Shown here piece after piece: positions 53,290 to 61,289 of a DNA stretch of 64,000 bases. The stretch lies in the NCBI RefSeq assembly GCF_900101125.1, contig NZ_FNFL01000001.1, positions 992,001 to 1,056,000 of the forward strand. Direction: 5' to 3'. Each line of letters opens with the position of its first letter. Within the stretch, counting starts at the first letter, position 1. The notes under the pieces are model-generated. The model saw only the letters and a program-made list of their open reading frames with translations. It was not told where the DNA came from and did not search any database. The translations under genes were made by a program, and so were the position numbers. This stretch comes from Sediminibacillus albus (GTDB lineage: Bacteria; Bacillota; Bacilli; Bacillales; Amphibacillaceae).

Positions 53290-54216
53290 ATGAAATTGAT
53301 TCTTCATCGGTTTTTTATCAGTTTTCTCCTCGTAATGATCGTTTCTTCAACATTGTTAATTAGTCCTACCTTGGCTAATGCAGACACAGGGTACTTTAGA
53401 TGGCCTGCTGACGGAACAATTACTTCAGACTATGGCTACAGAGATTATGACAACAAATTTCATCATGGACTTGATATCGCAAAGACGGGTACAGTACCAG
53501 TTAAAGCGGCATATTCAGGGATTGTTACGCGCTCAACTGTTAGTTCTGGTAGTTACGGAACCTATATAACTATTAAACATATCATTAATAAAACCAAATA
53601 CGAGACACTATATGCCCATCTCCGTAGCAAAAGTGTATCAGTTGGCGACTTCGTGGAAATTGGGGATACCATTGGATATATGGGGAATACAGGAAATTCA
53701 ACAGGACAGCATTTGCACTTTGAAGTACATCAGCCCTACTGGAACGCGAGCAGATCCTATTCTTTAAATCCTGAAAGTTATTTAGGTAGCAGAGTAGGGG
53801 TTTTAGATGGCACCGAATTCAATCCCGATAACGGCTCTTATGGTTATGTACAAATAGATACTTCCCCTGAATATGGGGTCAATTACTATGATGCCCCTAA
53901 TGGTAAGTTTTTAGGTAGACTTCCCGGACAAAATATTTATGGCGTTTATGCAGAGAGAGACGGTTATTACAACCTTGGTGGCGGAAAATGGGTGAAGGAA
54001 AGCAGTGTGATTTTCAAACGTTTTAGGGCCTACGTGAATTACGATTATCGGTACGGGGTAAATGTTTATGATGCTCCTAACGGAAACTATGTTAGAAAGC
54101 TGAGTGGAAATGATGTATTTAATGTTTACACTTATAGTGATGGTTACTATGGCTTAGGTGCAGACGCCTGGGTGAAATCTGATAACTTAATCATTATCAA
54201 GCCACAATTTAATTAA
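53290..54216 (+). CDS. Secreted M23 (LytM-type) peptidoglycan endopeptidase
   Basis: A 308-aa protein with a signal peptide (cleavage near residue 31) and an M23 domain: HHGLD (zinc His58 and Asp62), TLYAHL and GQHLHFEVH (catalytic and zinc histidines). Two C-terminal repeats of about 55 residues (EYGVNYYDAPNGKFLGRLPG, then RYGVNVYDAPNGNYVRKLSG) are SH3-like wall-binding modules. It cleaves peptide cross-links in peptidoglycan. RBS AGGAGG; terminator after it. Confidence 0.92.
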   Translation: MKLILHRFFISFLLVMIVSSTLLISPTLANADTGYFRWPADGTITSDYGYRDYDNKFHHGLDIAKTGTVPVKAAYSGIVTRSTVSSGSYGTYITIKHIINKTKYETLYAHLRSKSVSVGDFVEIGDTIGYMGNTGNSTGQHLHFEVHQPYWNASRSYSLNPESYLGSRVGVLDGTEFNPDNGSYGYVQIDTSPEYGVNYYDAPNGKFLGRLPGQNIYGVYAERDGYYNLGGGKWVKESSVIFKRFRAYVNYDYRYGVNVYDAPNGNYVRKLSGNDVFNVYTYSDGYYGLGADAWVKSDNLIIIKPQFN

Positions 54217-54218
54217 AG

Positions 54219-54247
54219 AAAAGGTCCCGATAATAGGGGCCTTTTTA
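54219..54247 (+). terminator. Terminator of the M23 peptidase gene
   Basis: AAAGGTCCC and GGGGCCTTTT arms followed by TTATTATT. Confidence 0.85.
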
Positions 54248-54461
54248 TTATTACCAAAACATTTTTCCCACATGTGATTGGCCAGTTGTTCCATCAAAGA
54301 GATACCACATCTATAAATGTGATTGTCTTTTAAGCTTGACCAGTCAATGCCTAATTCAAATTCCAAATATTTCCAATTTATACAGGTAAGGTTGTCACAA
54401 ATGCTAAGCCCGGTACTTCTTATCACAACGAGGCGGAAATGTTAAATGGGAAGCTTTCAAA

Positions 54462-54746
54462 ATGATAATGCCAGAGCATGTTGAGATGTTAAATGAATGG
54501 TATGAATCAGAAAACTTTGTAGAGAAACCCATACTTAGTGAAGACCAGCTGCAAGAGATGAAGCAAACCATCCAGGAAGCAGTGAAATTCAAGCGTAAGA
54601 TTTTCATATTCTTCTACGATAACGGCAAAGTGGGATTAGTCGAAGGAATAATCAAAGGTCACGGTATGGGTAAGTTGGAAGTGGAAAATAATGATGGGGT
54701 TGATTATTTGGCTCCATCTGAAGTCGTAGATGTTTCAATCGTTTGA
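54462..54746 (+). CDS. YolD-like protein, N-terminus apparently lost
   Basis: The 94-aa frame shows the YolD core (MPEHVEMLNEWYESENFVEK, PILSEDQLQEMKQTIQEAV, ending VDYLAPSEVVDVSIV). YolD proteins normally begin a few residues before an RG-IKW motif. That motif is present in frame upstream (RGGNVKWEAFKM), yet no ATG, GTG or TTG precedes it before a stop. The remaining start at 54462 has only a weak GGGAAG. The usual DNA polymerase Y partner (UvrX/YqjW) is absent. Possibly truncated or a pseudogene. Confidence 0.65.
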   Translation: MIMPEHVEMLNEWYESENFVEKPILSEDQLQEMKQTIQEAVKFKRKIFIFFYDNGKVGLVEGIIKGHGMGKLEVENNDGVDYLAPSEVVDVSIV

Positions 54747-54831
54747 AAAGAGGCTTACTTAAAAAGTCTCTCTTTTCTATCCTTGTCTATTTATATTCTC
54801 TTGCTATAATAATTGGATAAGAGGTGAAATT

Positions 54832-55323
54832 ATGGCTAGACTTTCCAAAAACAACAGAAAATACATGAGTAAACCAGACATGATTAAATCTCTGGTAAAG
54901 ATATATGAATTATACTCTCGATCAGAGGTGCCCTTAGCAAATGTACATATCCTTTTAGATCATTTTTTGTGGGGATGGACCGAATTTGAAGGTAAGTATA
55001 AAGGCTGCAAATGGTGGTCCGAAAATGCATATAATCAATTCATCAATTCCAAAAAGGAAACTGCTGGATTAATTCATGAACATGTAGTTCCTAGAAACGT
55101 AATAAGGGTAAAATTCCTGGAAATGCTAGATAACGGTTGTAACGAAGAAGAATTGTATCGTTTCCTGTATCAATATCTCTTTGCTTGTATAATTACAAAA
55201 GAGGAAGATCATTTGCTTAGGAATTCTGGTTTTAAAAATCAACTAGGTCAAGAACTCCATAAAGAGACGATTTGGTATAGGTATGAACAAGCAAAAATAA
55301 AGGTTAAACAGATTTCATGGTAA
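54832..55323 (+). CDS. Hypothetical protein with LIHEHVVPR motif
   Basis: A 163-aa soluble helical protein with an AAGAGGTG RBS and a TATAAT-like -10 upstream. A distinctive block WWSENAYNQF...GLIHEHVVPRNV and a later EEDHLLRNSGF with polar residues in conserved-looking positions suggest an enzyme or nucleic-acid protein of mobile elements. No family recognised. Confidence 0.65.
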   Translation: MARLSKNNRKYMSKPDMIKSLVKIYELYSRSEVPLANVHILLDHFLWGWTEFEGKYKGCKWWSENAYNQFINSKKETAGLIHEHVVPRNVIRVKFLEMLDNGCNEEELYRFLYQYLFACIITKEEDHLLRNSGFKNQLGQELHKETIWYRYEQAKIKVKQISW

Positions 55324-55324
55324 C

Positions 55325-55485
55325 CATTCGAAGGTAGAGCAGTGAATAGTAGCTTTGTTCGGCTTTATAGTCGCTTCCAGGCTTTGATTTCCGTTTAGTT
55401 CTTCGGGCAGTTCGTGAGTTGCTTGTAACGGGAACTCCTTTCCTTCCAAATCCCGGACACTTAATACACATTTTGCATGGCATCA
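55325..55485 (-). CDS. Possible small basic Cys-motif protein
   Basis: The minus strand has a perfect anti-SD match (AGGAGGTGAT) followed by an ATG frame beginning MPCKMCIKCPGFGRKGVPVT and continuing with a very basic stretch (RRTKRKSKPGSDYKAEQSYY) for about 55 residues. The CxxCxxC start could be a metal site. But the ATG of this frame is only two bases from GGAGG, and the well-spaced ATG leads to a five-codon peptide, so the call is weak. Confidence 0.35.
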
Positions 55486-55574
55486 CCTCCTATATAATTA
55501 CTAAAATCCTATCGTTATAATAAGAAATACGTGGTACAATTAACAAAAAATATCCAAAAATCAGGGGTGTTATC

Positions 55575-56597
55575 ATGTCTCTTTCGACTTTCATTAAGCA
55601 AAACGAAAAAGTATTCAAAGGTTCGCAAGATATCAAGTATTTCTTCTGGCCATCTGAAAAGCCTTCTAAAAACTTGGTTGTAATTTTTTCTGGTTTTAAT
55701 GGTAGTGAAGCAAAAGGTGTCCCAGCCACGTATAACTACATAAAGCCAATGAGTAAAATCGATTGCAATAGATTGTTTATCCTCGATGATTATAGAGGCC
55801 ATCCCTGCTATTACTTAGGCGAAAATAAAAAACTTGATTACGAAGTGTCCGTTATTTCTTTGATTTATCGTATAGCAAACAAACTCAATATACCTCCTGA
55901 GAATATTATTACTTGTGGTTCAAGTAAAGGAGGTACTGCTGCTCTTTATTTAGGTTTAAAATACCAATTCGGCCATATAGTCACCGGAGGCTTTCAAATC
56001 AAAGTAGGTGATTACTTGCATTCCGTGCATAATTATGGAAGAGATAAGGTTTTAAAGTTAATTACTGGCGGTAGTACAGGTTTATATAAAGAATATTTGA
56101 ATGAATTTTATTTGGATTTTATAAATAATGTTAAAGTAAAAGATACTTCTTTATATATACACGGCGGAAAGGGTGATTCACATTATTTAGAGCATGTAAC
56201 TATTTTTAATGAAACAATGAACAAAAGAAATATCCCTTATAACTTAGACATTCAAAACTATTCCTCACATGCTGAAATCGGTCCTCATTTTGTTGAATTT
56301 ATCTTAGATAAAATACCAGAAATAACAAGGACGCTTTTAATTAAAGATACCTTTATTACAAAGACTCAAAATAACGAAATAAAAGTTTCCTGTACCGTTA
56401 ACGACCGTAAATCAACTATTCAATACGCATATTATATCTACAAAGAAGGAAAAACTGAGCCTGTTGATAAAATCATGTACACTTCAGATACTTCAATAAT
56501 ATACAAAATAAAAGAACCTGGAAAATACCGAGTGCGAATTTTTGCACGAAGAGGAGATCAAAAAGTAGCTCTTGGCACATCCAGTGTTTCATTTTAG
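55575..56597 (+). CDS. Asp2/XcbB-like alpha/beta hydrolase with C-terminal triple-Tyr-type domain
   Basis: A 340-aa protein. Residues 1-245 are an alpha/beta hydrolase (LVVIFSGFNGSEAKGVPATY, nucleophile CGSSKGGTAAL at about 117, histidine in SSHAEIGPH), the pattern shared by accessory-Sec Asp2 and capsule XcbB/CpsF-like proteins that act on glycan O-acetylation or hydrolysis. The last 80 residues are a beta-sandwich of the regulator triple-Tyr kind (YAYYIYKEG). No signal peptide. No Sec2 or capsule genes nearby, so the role is open. RBS AGGGGTG. Confidence 0.72.
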   Translation: MSLSTFIKQNEKVFKGSQDIKYFFWPSEKPSKNLVVIFSGFNGSEAKGVPATYNYIKPMSKIDCNRLFILDDYRGHPCYYLGENKKLDYEVSVISLIYRIANKLNIPPENIITCGSSKGGTAALYLGLKYQFGHIVTGGFQIKVGDYLHSVHNYGRDKVLKLITGGSTGLYKEYLNEFYLDFINNVKVKDTSLYIHGGKGDSHYLEHVTIFNETMNKRNIPYNLDIQNYSSHAEIGPHFVEFILDKIPEITRTLLIKDTFITKTQNNEIKVSCTVNDRKSTIQYAYYIYKEGKTEPVDKIMYTSDTSIIYKIKEPGKYRVRIFARRGDQKVALGTSSVSF

Positions 56598-56669
56598 TTA
56601 TCCCATCAAGAAAGATTCAAAAGAATGAAAAGTTATATTGGTATTTGGGTCAGTTAGTCTACACTCTAA

Positions 56670-56771
56670 TCAAAAAAAGTGTTGCAGTAAGTAAAGGTAA
56701 ATACCCACTGTCATTATAAAAACCCAACCTGACACTCCCCGTCTAATCAAATATTTTGTTTCGAAATTCAT
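56670..56771 (-). CDS. Possible 33-aa membrane peptide
   Basis: ATG 56769-56771 has an excellent GGAGGGGA RBS seven bases away. The product has a charged head with RR and one hydrophobic helix (GWVFIMTVGIYLYLL). Tiny single-pass proteins of this kind occur in prophage lysis and holin-like regions. Not recognised as a family. Confidence 0.5.
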   Translation of the reverse strand: MNFETKYLIRRGVSGWVFIMTVGIYLYLLQHFF

Positions 56772-56861
56772 AAATTATCTCCCCTCCTTCGAACTAATTC
56801 GACAAAAGGAAGGGTTTTCCTCCATAATTGGAGAAAGGATACGAGAAAGGAGAGGAACTAA

Positions 56862-57026
56862 ATGTTATATAACTTACTAAATGAAATATTAATAGAACCC
56901 ATAAAACGTTTAGGTATTGTGGCCTTTTCGCTTGTGGCAGGCTTCGTTCTTGCTGGTTGGGCTCTATCTACAGTTATTAACTACGACGTAAGCAACTTTA
57001 TGAGTTTTCTCAATACCACGCCTTAA
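56862..57026 (+). CDS. 54-aa single-pass membrane protein
   Basis: ATG 56862 behind AAAGGAGAGG. One long helix (about 17-40; GIVAFSLVAGFVLAGWALST) between an acidic head and a polar tail. The stop codon lies in a hairpin (ACCACGCC / GGTGTGGT, 57015-57036) that may terminate it. Function unknown; in the prophage-like stretch. Confidence 0.6.
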   Translation: MLYNLLNEILIEPIKRLGIVAFSLVAGFVLAGWALSTVINYDVSNFMSFLNTTP

Positions 57027-57046
57027 TTGGTGTGGTTTGTTAAAAT

Positions 57047-57068
57047 AAAAGACACCCGTTAGGGTGCC
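57047..57068 (-). terminator. Terminator behind the ArpU-like pseudogene
   Basis: GGCACCC and GGGTGTC arms followed on the minus strand by TTTTATTTT, just behind the gene's stop. Confidence 0.8.
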
Positions 57069-57069
57069 C

Positions 57070-57559
57070 TTAACAACTCTCTTCGGCCAGATAACTTTGC
57101 CTCGCCGTCCTCCCTTCCAGTTTAACCACAACGCCTATGATTTGCAATTTCTCTGCAAAGTGTGCATTTTGTGCAATTCTGTCCACCACATCATCACGAA
57201 GGTTGTAAACATGACGCCTGGACAGTCCCATGTGATTGCTAATCGCTCCCATACTCATACCATCCAACAAACACTCCAGCACAGCCTTCTTACACTCGTC
57301 TACGACTACATACATGCGTTCCTGGATAAACGACCTTCTTCTCCAACTTATCAATCCAAGTATGCTTTTTATCTCTTCTGATGACTTCCCGGACGACTGG
57401 ATCACCCGAGTCTCCCTGTGCTTTTGGCATAGCAGATTCGATTCCTGATTGAGCAACTAAATTAGTACCGGCATCTTTTAATAATTCTCGCTGTCTCTTA
57501 ATCTCGTTCACCATCCAATGGTAGTTGCACAACGTATCTGCAATCTGTTTTTTATTCAT
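57070..57559 (-). pseudogene. ArpU/RinA-like phage transcriptional regulator, frameshifted
   Basis: The first frame (ATG 57557-57559) reads NKKQIADTLCNYHWMVNEIK, later AMPKAQGDSGDPVVREVIRR and KHTWIDKLEKKV. The second frame continues FIQERMYVVVDECKKAVLEC with a helix-turn-helix (LLDGMSMGAISNHMGLSRRH). Joined, they give the ArpU/RinA-type layout of phage late regulators: YHWM head, central linker, C-terminal HTH. The frames part near 57320-57335, so one base has been lost or gained. Confidence 0.75.
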
Positions 57560-57677
57560 TCCGCTCAGTTCCAATCCTCATCAATTGTTTAGCATAGTCA
57601 CTCTGCTTAATCGACTTTTGCACCGGTTTATCTCTATCCCTGCGATACTCACTGATTTTCCATTGAAACTTATACAT
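57552..57677 (-). CDS. Small phage-type protein, 41 aa
   Basis: ATG 57675-57677 behind AAGGGGGA. The product is basic and polar (MYKFQWKISEYRRDRDKPVQ, ending TERNE) and overlaps the start of the ArpU-like gene, which supports a coupled pair. No function recognised. Confidence 0.55.
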   Translation of the reverse strand: MYKFQWKISEYRRDRDKPVQKSIKQSDYAKQLMRIGTERNE

Positions 57678-57699
57678 AACTAGTCCCCCTTATTTAGTA

Positions 57700-57754
57700 A
57701 AAAAAGGACACCAACTAAGCAGTTGCATGTGCAACTTACTTAATCAGTGTCTCC
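57700..57754 (-). terminator. Long hairpin terminator between phage-type small genes
   Basis: GGAGACAC and GTGTCC arms with an inner AAGTTGCACATGCAACT stem, followed on the minus strand by TTTTTTT. Confidence 0.75.
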
Positions 57755-57807
57755 AGCTGGTAGAACTTTTTAATTTCTTTGGATAATTAATTAAACTTAA
57801 AGAATGC

Positions 57808-57996
57808 TTAGCTATTTTTTATTAATTCAATAATCCTAATTAGTAAAGATGAAATCAGTGCTAAAAGTAAACAAATAAATATGAGAATATGAAAAACTGC
57901 CCCTTCACTATTAACATCTAAAGCAGTTGCCGACATTATAAACAATATATATATAACTATAGCGATAGAGAAAAAATATCCTAAAACTTTAAGCAA
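57808..57996 (-). CDS. Small two-helix membrane protein
   Basis: Start TTG 57994-57996 (LKVLGYFF follows), eight bases after GGAAGG; 62 aa. Two hydrophobic helices (about 5-24 and 33-55). No family recognised. AT-rich like the surrounding element. Confidence 0.6.
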   Translation of the reverse strand: MLKVLGYFFSIAIVIYILFIMSATALDVNSEGAVFHILIFICLLLALISSLLIRIIELIKNS

Positions 57997-58005
57997 ATGT
58001 ACCAC

Positions 58006-58491
58006 CTTCCAAGAATATTTATGTAATTTTATTTGAATTATCTCTACTATTATATTAAAGATAACAGAGAAAGCATAGAATAACTAATTTAATAGCAATC
58101 TTCTCCATCAAAAGTGAAGGATTTAACTTGCACCTTTATCTGTTCTTCTCCTCTTACACCTATTATGTGGAACGAAGAAGATTGTATCTCCGGAGAACAA
58201 GGTATAAAGTCCTTTTAATTAAATCAGCTCTGGTCATTAGTTAAGCTATTTGCTCTTTTCCCTGATTTCTTCCATATATAAAATCCCTCCCCTCTTATTA
58301 CGTAATGCGCAGATACATTTAGTTTGTCATACACAACAACCGATTTTTTCGTCCTTAATATACGAAACGCAACCACCTGTAATTTCGGGCATCATTTTTG
58401 GCAAAAAAAATACGCCACCTCTCGAAAGAAGTGACGCAAGTATAGTTATCGCCTATTTATTTTTATTGGACGATTAAGCTTTCCTATTACG
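58006..58491. other. Non-coding stretch, nothing recognised
   Basis: About 490 bp without a supportable gene, RNA or repeat. A 75-codon plus-strand frame at 58250 has no RBS and unprotein-like composition. Confidence 0.5.
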
Positions 58492-58860
58492 TTATTTATC
58501 GGGATAGGCGCTTTGCTGACGGTTTATTGATCGTTGTGATAAGTAAGTATATCGTTAGACCATACGCAAATCGGAATGCCCTAGAATCATTTGCAAATGG
58601 CGTATATTTCTTCCGTTTTCGAGGAACATTGTCGCCGCGGTATGGCATAACAAATGCGGATGCCACCTCTTTTTAACTCCCGCTTTCTTTGCGTAATTGT
58701 ATAACCTATTTCATACTGTTTAGCGTCGACTTTGCTCGCCCTCTGCGATTTTTTTTTCGTAAAATATTCGGTATAAATAGTTGAGATTATAGGCGGCAGT
58801 TTTCACTTTACTTTGCGTCTTCGTGCGCTTACCCTTCCGTTTGGTGGACCGTGGTTTCAT
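58492..58860 (-). pseudogene. Tyrosine recombinase (phage integrase) remnant
   Basis: Minus strand. A short N-terminal piece (58860 to 58720; KPRSTKRKGKRTKTQSKVKT, then NLNYLYRIFYEKKIAEGEQ) is followed in another frame by the end of the catalytic domain: YAKKAGVKKRWHPHLLCHTA, GRNIRHLQMILGHSDLRMV, an in-frame TAA, then RYTYLSQRSI with the nucleophile tyrosine. The central catalytic part is deleted and the HxxR arginine is Cys (HLLCH). It lies 160 bp from the 3' end of a tRNA-Val gene, the normal place of an integrase. Confidence 0.82.
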
Positions 58861-58982
58861 CGTTCATTATATCGCTCCTCATTCGTATTTTATCGAATAA
58901 GTCCTGCGCCACCCTGTACGAAATAGCACCGTCACCTTGAGGTCTAAGTCACCGGACAAGTCACCGTTCATTGAGACGTAAA

Positions 58983-59012
58983 AACCGCGCTAGCACAAGG
59001 TTCCAACGCGGT
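58983..59012 (-). terminator. Terminator behind tRNA-Val
   Basis: ACCGCG and CGCGGT arms, 18-base loop, followed on the minus strand by TTTTTACG, 12 bp after the tRNA. Confidence 0.75.
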
Positions 59013-59023
59013 AAAATTCGGTA

Positions 59024-59096
59024 TGATTCCGATTGGGCTCGAACCAACGACCTCCACCATGTCAAGGTGGCGCTCTCCCAGCTGAGCTACGGAATA
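59024..59096 (-). tRNA. tRNA-Val (anticodon GAC)
   Basis: Full cloverleaf on the minus strand: D arm GCTC/GAGC, anticodon arm CCACC-TTGACAT-GGTGG with GAC, variable AGGTC, T arm GTTGG-TTCGAGC-CCAAT. The acceptor pairs at six of seven positions (ATTCCG/CGGAAT); the first pair is T-C, where the usual gene would have G-C. No encoded CCA follows the discriminator A (TACC instead). The odd 5' end and missing CCA suggest that recombination has altered its border, though many tRNA genes lack CCA. Confidence 0.85.
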
Positions 59097-59170
59097 ACTG
59101 CACAAATATGTGCATGATTTACGATTATCATATACTTGGTCACAACTTTGTGACCGCTATGTGACCAATA

Positions 59171-60682
59171 CTAAAGCTCTATATTGCTTAATTGTTCTTC
59201 GTATAGATTTTCTCTATGCCAGCGAATAAATTCCAACTGATGCAAGTCAAATTGTATCCTCATGTCCTCGTATAAATTCATAAATGTTTTAGTAGGACCA
59301 CCTAGGGTACTTGAAATTAAAATTCTTCCATCATCATCAAAACTTATATAACCTTTGTCAAACAAGTAATCATGATTTGGACAAAGTAATAAGCCATTGT
59401 TCACATCTAGCCGCTCCTGGTTGTTTGATTTACTCCATGGCTTAATGTGACTTGCGACTAAAAATCTTTCGTCAGTTACTCCACATAACTTGCATTTCTT
59501 TTCTCTATTTAATAATGATTTCTTAAACTGTGAATGACCAATTCTTGCCTTGATAACCTGCTCTTTTTCACTTTCTGTAATTTCTGTACTACTATCAACC
59601 TCTTCTATAAGTTCATCTATTTCTTTAATTAAAGCTTTTTCTAGTTCTGTTTCCTTTTGTAATTCATTATGATACTCATTAAACAACTCTCTTAAGACGG
59701 TTATTGAGTCTTTCTCCCATGGTTTACCGTTTGGTCTATCGAATTTAAAGTGAACCATAGTCGTGTTATTTATATTTGCATTGGAATTATACTCAAGTAA
59801 GAGCCTAATTCCTGTTTGTTTTGCTGGCGTTAATAGATTCTTGCTTTCTCGGTCAATTACAGTATCAGTTGCTACTTTATTATGATTTTCAAGCACATAT
59901 ACCTCATATACTAAAGTTGGATAATTAACTGTAATAATATAATACTTTGTGTCTTTCCCTTTGACATATTCTCTTTTTCTAAAAGAATCTTGGAAAAGTG
60001 CATTCTCAAACCTTCCATCTAGTATCGCTTCCCCATTAAAACTAAAGTTTTCTGTTATTGCTATTTGATACTCATTGTTATTATATTTAATAAATTTCAT
60101 CTTCAACTTGCTTTGTGACTCACCTTTGGCTTTGTATTGTCCATATTCATTTGGATAGTCTAATCTAATTGCATTGGAAAGGTGTCCTGACCAACGCATT
60201 TTGGAACGAGGATTATCCATTTTATCAAATTCGATTGTTGCATCATATTGCTTTTCATTATAAATTAATGTGATATTTTGTTTTTGTCCTTCTTTAAAGT
60301 GTACAATGTCAAAAAAACTTCTAATCTCTTTAGGGAGACCTGTACCATTATGTAAAAACACAGATTTATCAATTACCTTAAATGCAACCTCGTTAGATTG
60401 AATGGTCCATGAATGACTACTTACTCCAAACTTTTCAATTTTAAAACCCAACTTTTTTAAGTAGTTATTTGTTTCCTCCCCCCCACTAAACAATTCTGGA
60501 GACAACTCTTCATCATTTGCATAAAGATTTGCTATTGACAAAACATATTTTGGAGAATACAACTTTCCGTCATAGTTCATATGAAATTTAGTAGCTTCTC
60601 TCTCTTCTGGAGTACCATACTTTTGAATGTGGAAAATTGCTTGAAGTATATGTTTCTCCTCAATATTTTTAGGTATTGGCAT
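59171..60682 (-). CDS. ScoMcrA-like HNH endonuclease (type IV restriction-like)
   Basis: Start ATG 60680-60682 (PIPKNIEEKH follows), eight bases after GGAGG within the end of the DUF6884 gene. 503 aa. The N-terminal head (about 1-85) matches the ScoMcrA N-terminal domain: HILQAIFHIQKYG, YDGKLYSPKYVLSIAN, ELFSGGEETNNYLKKLGF. A middle region (100-340) is beta-rich and could read modified DNA. The C-terminal HNH domain has CKLCG, SHIKPWS and LLLCPNHDYLFDKG. Such proteins cut methylated or phosphorothioate DNA. Intact. Confidence 0.82.
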   Translation of the reverse strand: MPIPKNIEEKHILQAIFHIQKYGTPEEREATKFHMNYDGKLYSPKYVLSIANLYANDEELSPELFSGGEETNNYLKKLGFKIEKFGVSSHSWTIQSNEVAFKVIDKSVFLHNGTGLPKEIRSFFDIVHFKEGQKQNITLIYNEKQYDATIEFDKMDNPRSKMRWSGHLSNAIRLDYPNEYGQYKAKGESQSKLKMKFIKYNNNEYQIAITENFSFNGEAILDGRFENALFQDSFRKREYVKGKDTKYYIITVNYPTLVYEVYVLENHNKVATDTVIDRESKNLLTPAKQTGIRLLLEYNSNANINNTTMVHFKFDRPNGKPWEKDSITVLRELFNEYHNELQKETELEKALIKEIDELIEEVDSSTEITESEKEQVIKARIGHSQFKKSLLNREKKCKLCGVTDERFLVASHIKPWSKSNNQERLDVNNGLLLCPNHDYLFDKGYISFDDDGRILISSTLGGPTKTFMNLYEDMRIQFDLHQLEFIRWHRENLYEEQLSNIEL

Positions 60683-60683
60683 T

Positions 60684-61113
60684 CTATGAACCTCCATTGT
60701 TAAAGTTGTCGTTGTAGAACTTCATTTGTTTTCCGATATTTAAACTTTCTAAAGGAACTTTGCAAATTACTCCTTTTCGCTCAAGTAATGGTATAAGAAA
60801 CTCTCTATATCTTTTCCCTGCATAAAAATCCACTTGCTTTATGTTGAAGCCGTCTAAGTCTTGTGCAACTCTTTCAGCCCAACGTCTTCTTTCTTTAACT
60901 CCCATATCATTTAAAGTCTCATAGTACGTTTCAATTCTTTCCCTTTTTGTAACAGTCCATATTTAGCAGATAAAATCAGCCAGTCATCATATTCATTGTT
61001 CTCAACATACCTTACCGCTTTTGAAAACAATTGTGACTTAGAATACATTTGGGCAGCTTCACACGTGATAATTCTTTTTTCTTTGTACAACTAATAAGAG
61101 CAATACGTTTCAT
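60684..61113 (-). pseudogene. DUF6884-type protein, two frameshifts
   Basis: Read on the minus strand from ATG 61111-61113: KRIALISCTKKKEL, frame change near 61065, then CEAAQMYSKSQLFSKAVRYV and DDWLILSAKYGLL, frame change near 60940, then RIETYYETLNDMGVKERRRW to GKQMKFYNDN. Joined, these make an apparently complete DUF6884 protein (SxTKxK start, LSAKYGLL, HAGxxYR-type block as FYAGKRYREFLIPLLE). Its stop overlaps the RBS of the HNH nuclease gene, so the two form an operon. Confidence 0.75.
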
Positions 61114-61289
61114 ATTATTCTCCTTTCTTTTAAAACTTCATACATTTACAGTTACTAAGGTTTGTCATGGCGATTCATATACTAGACTAGAAAGAAATAA
61201 TAAAGTTAAGAATTATCATGAAGTATTGGAGAGTGGTATTTATTGGTGTATTATACAGGTATAAGTAACTATAAATACATGAACGGAAC

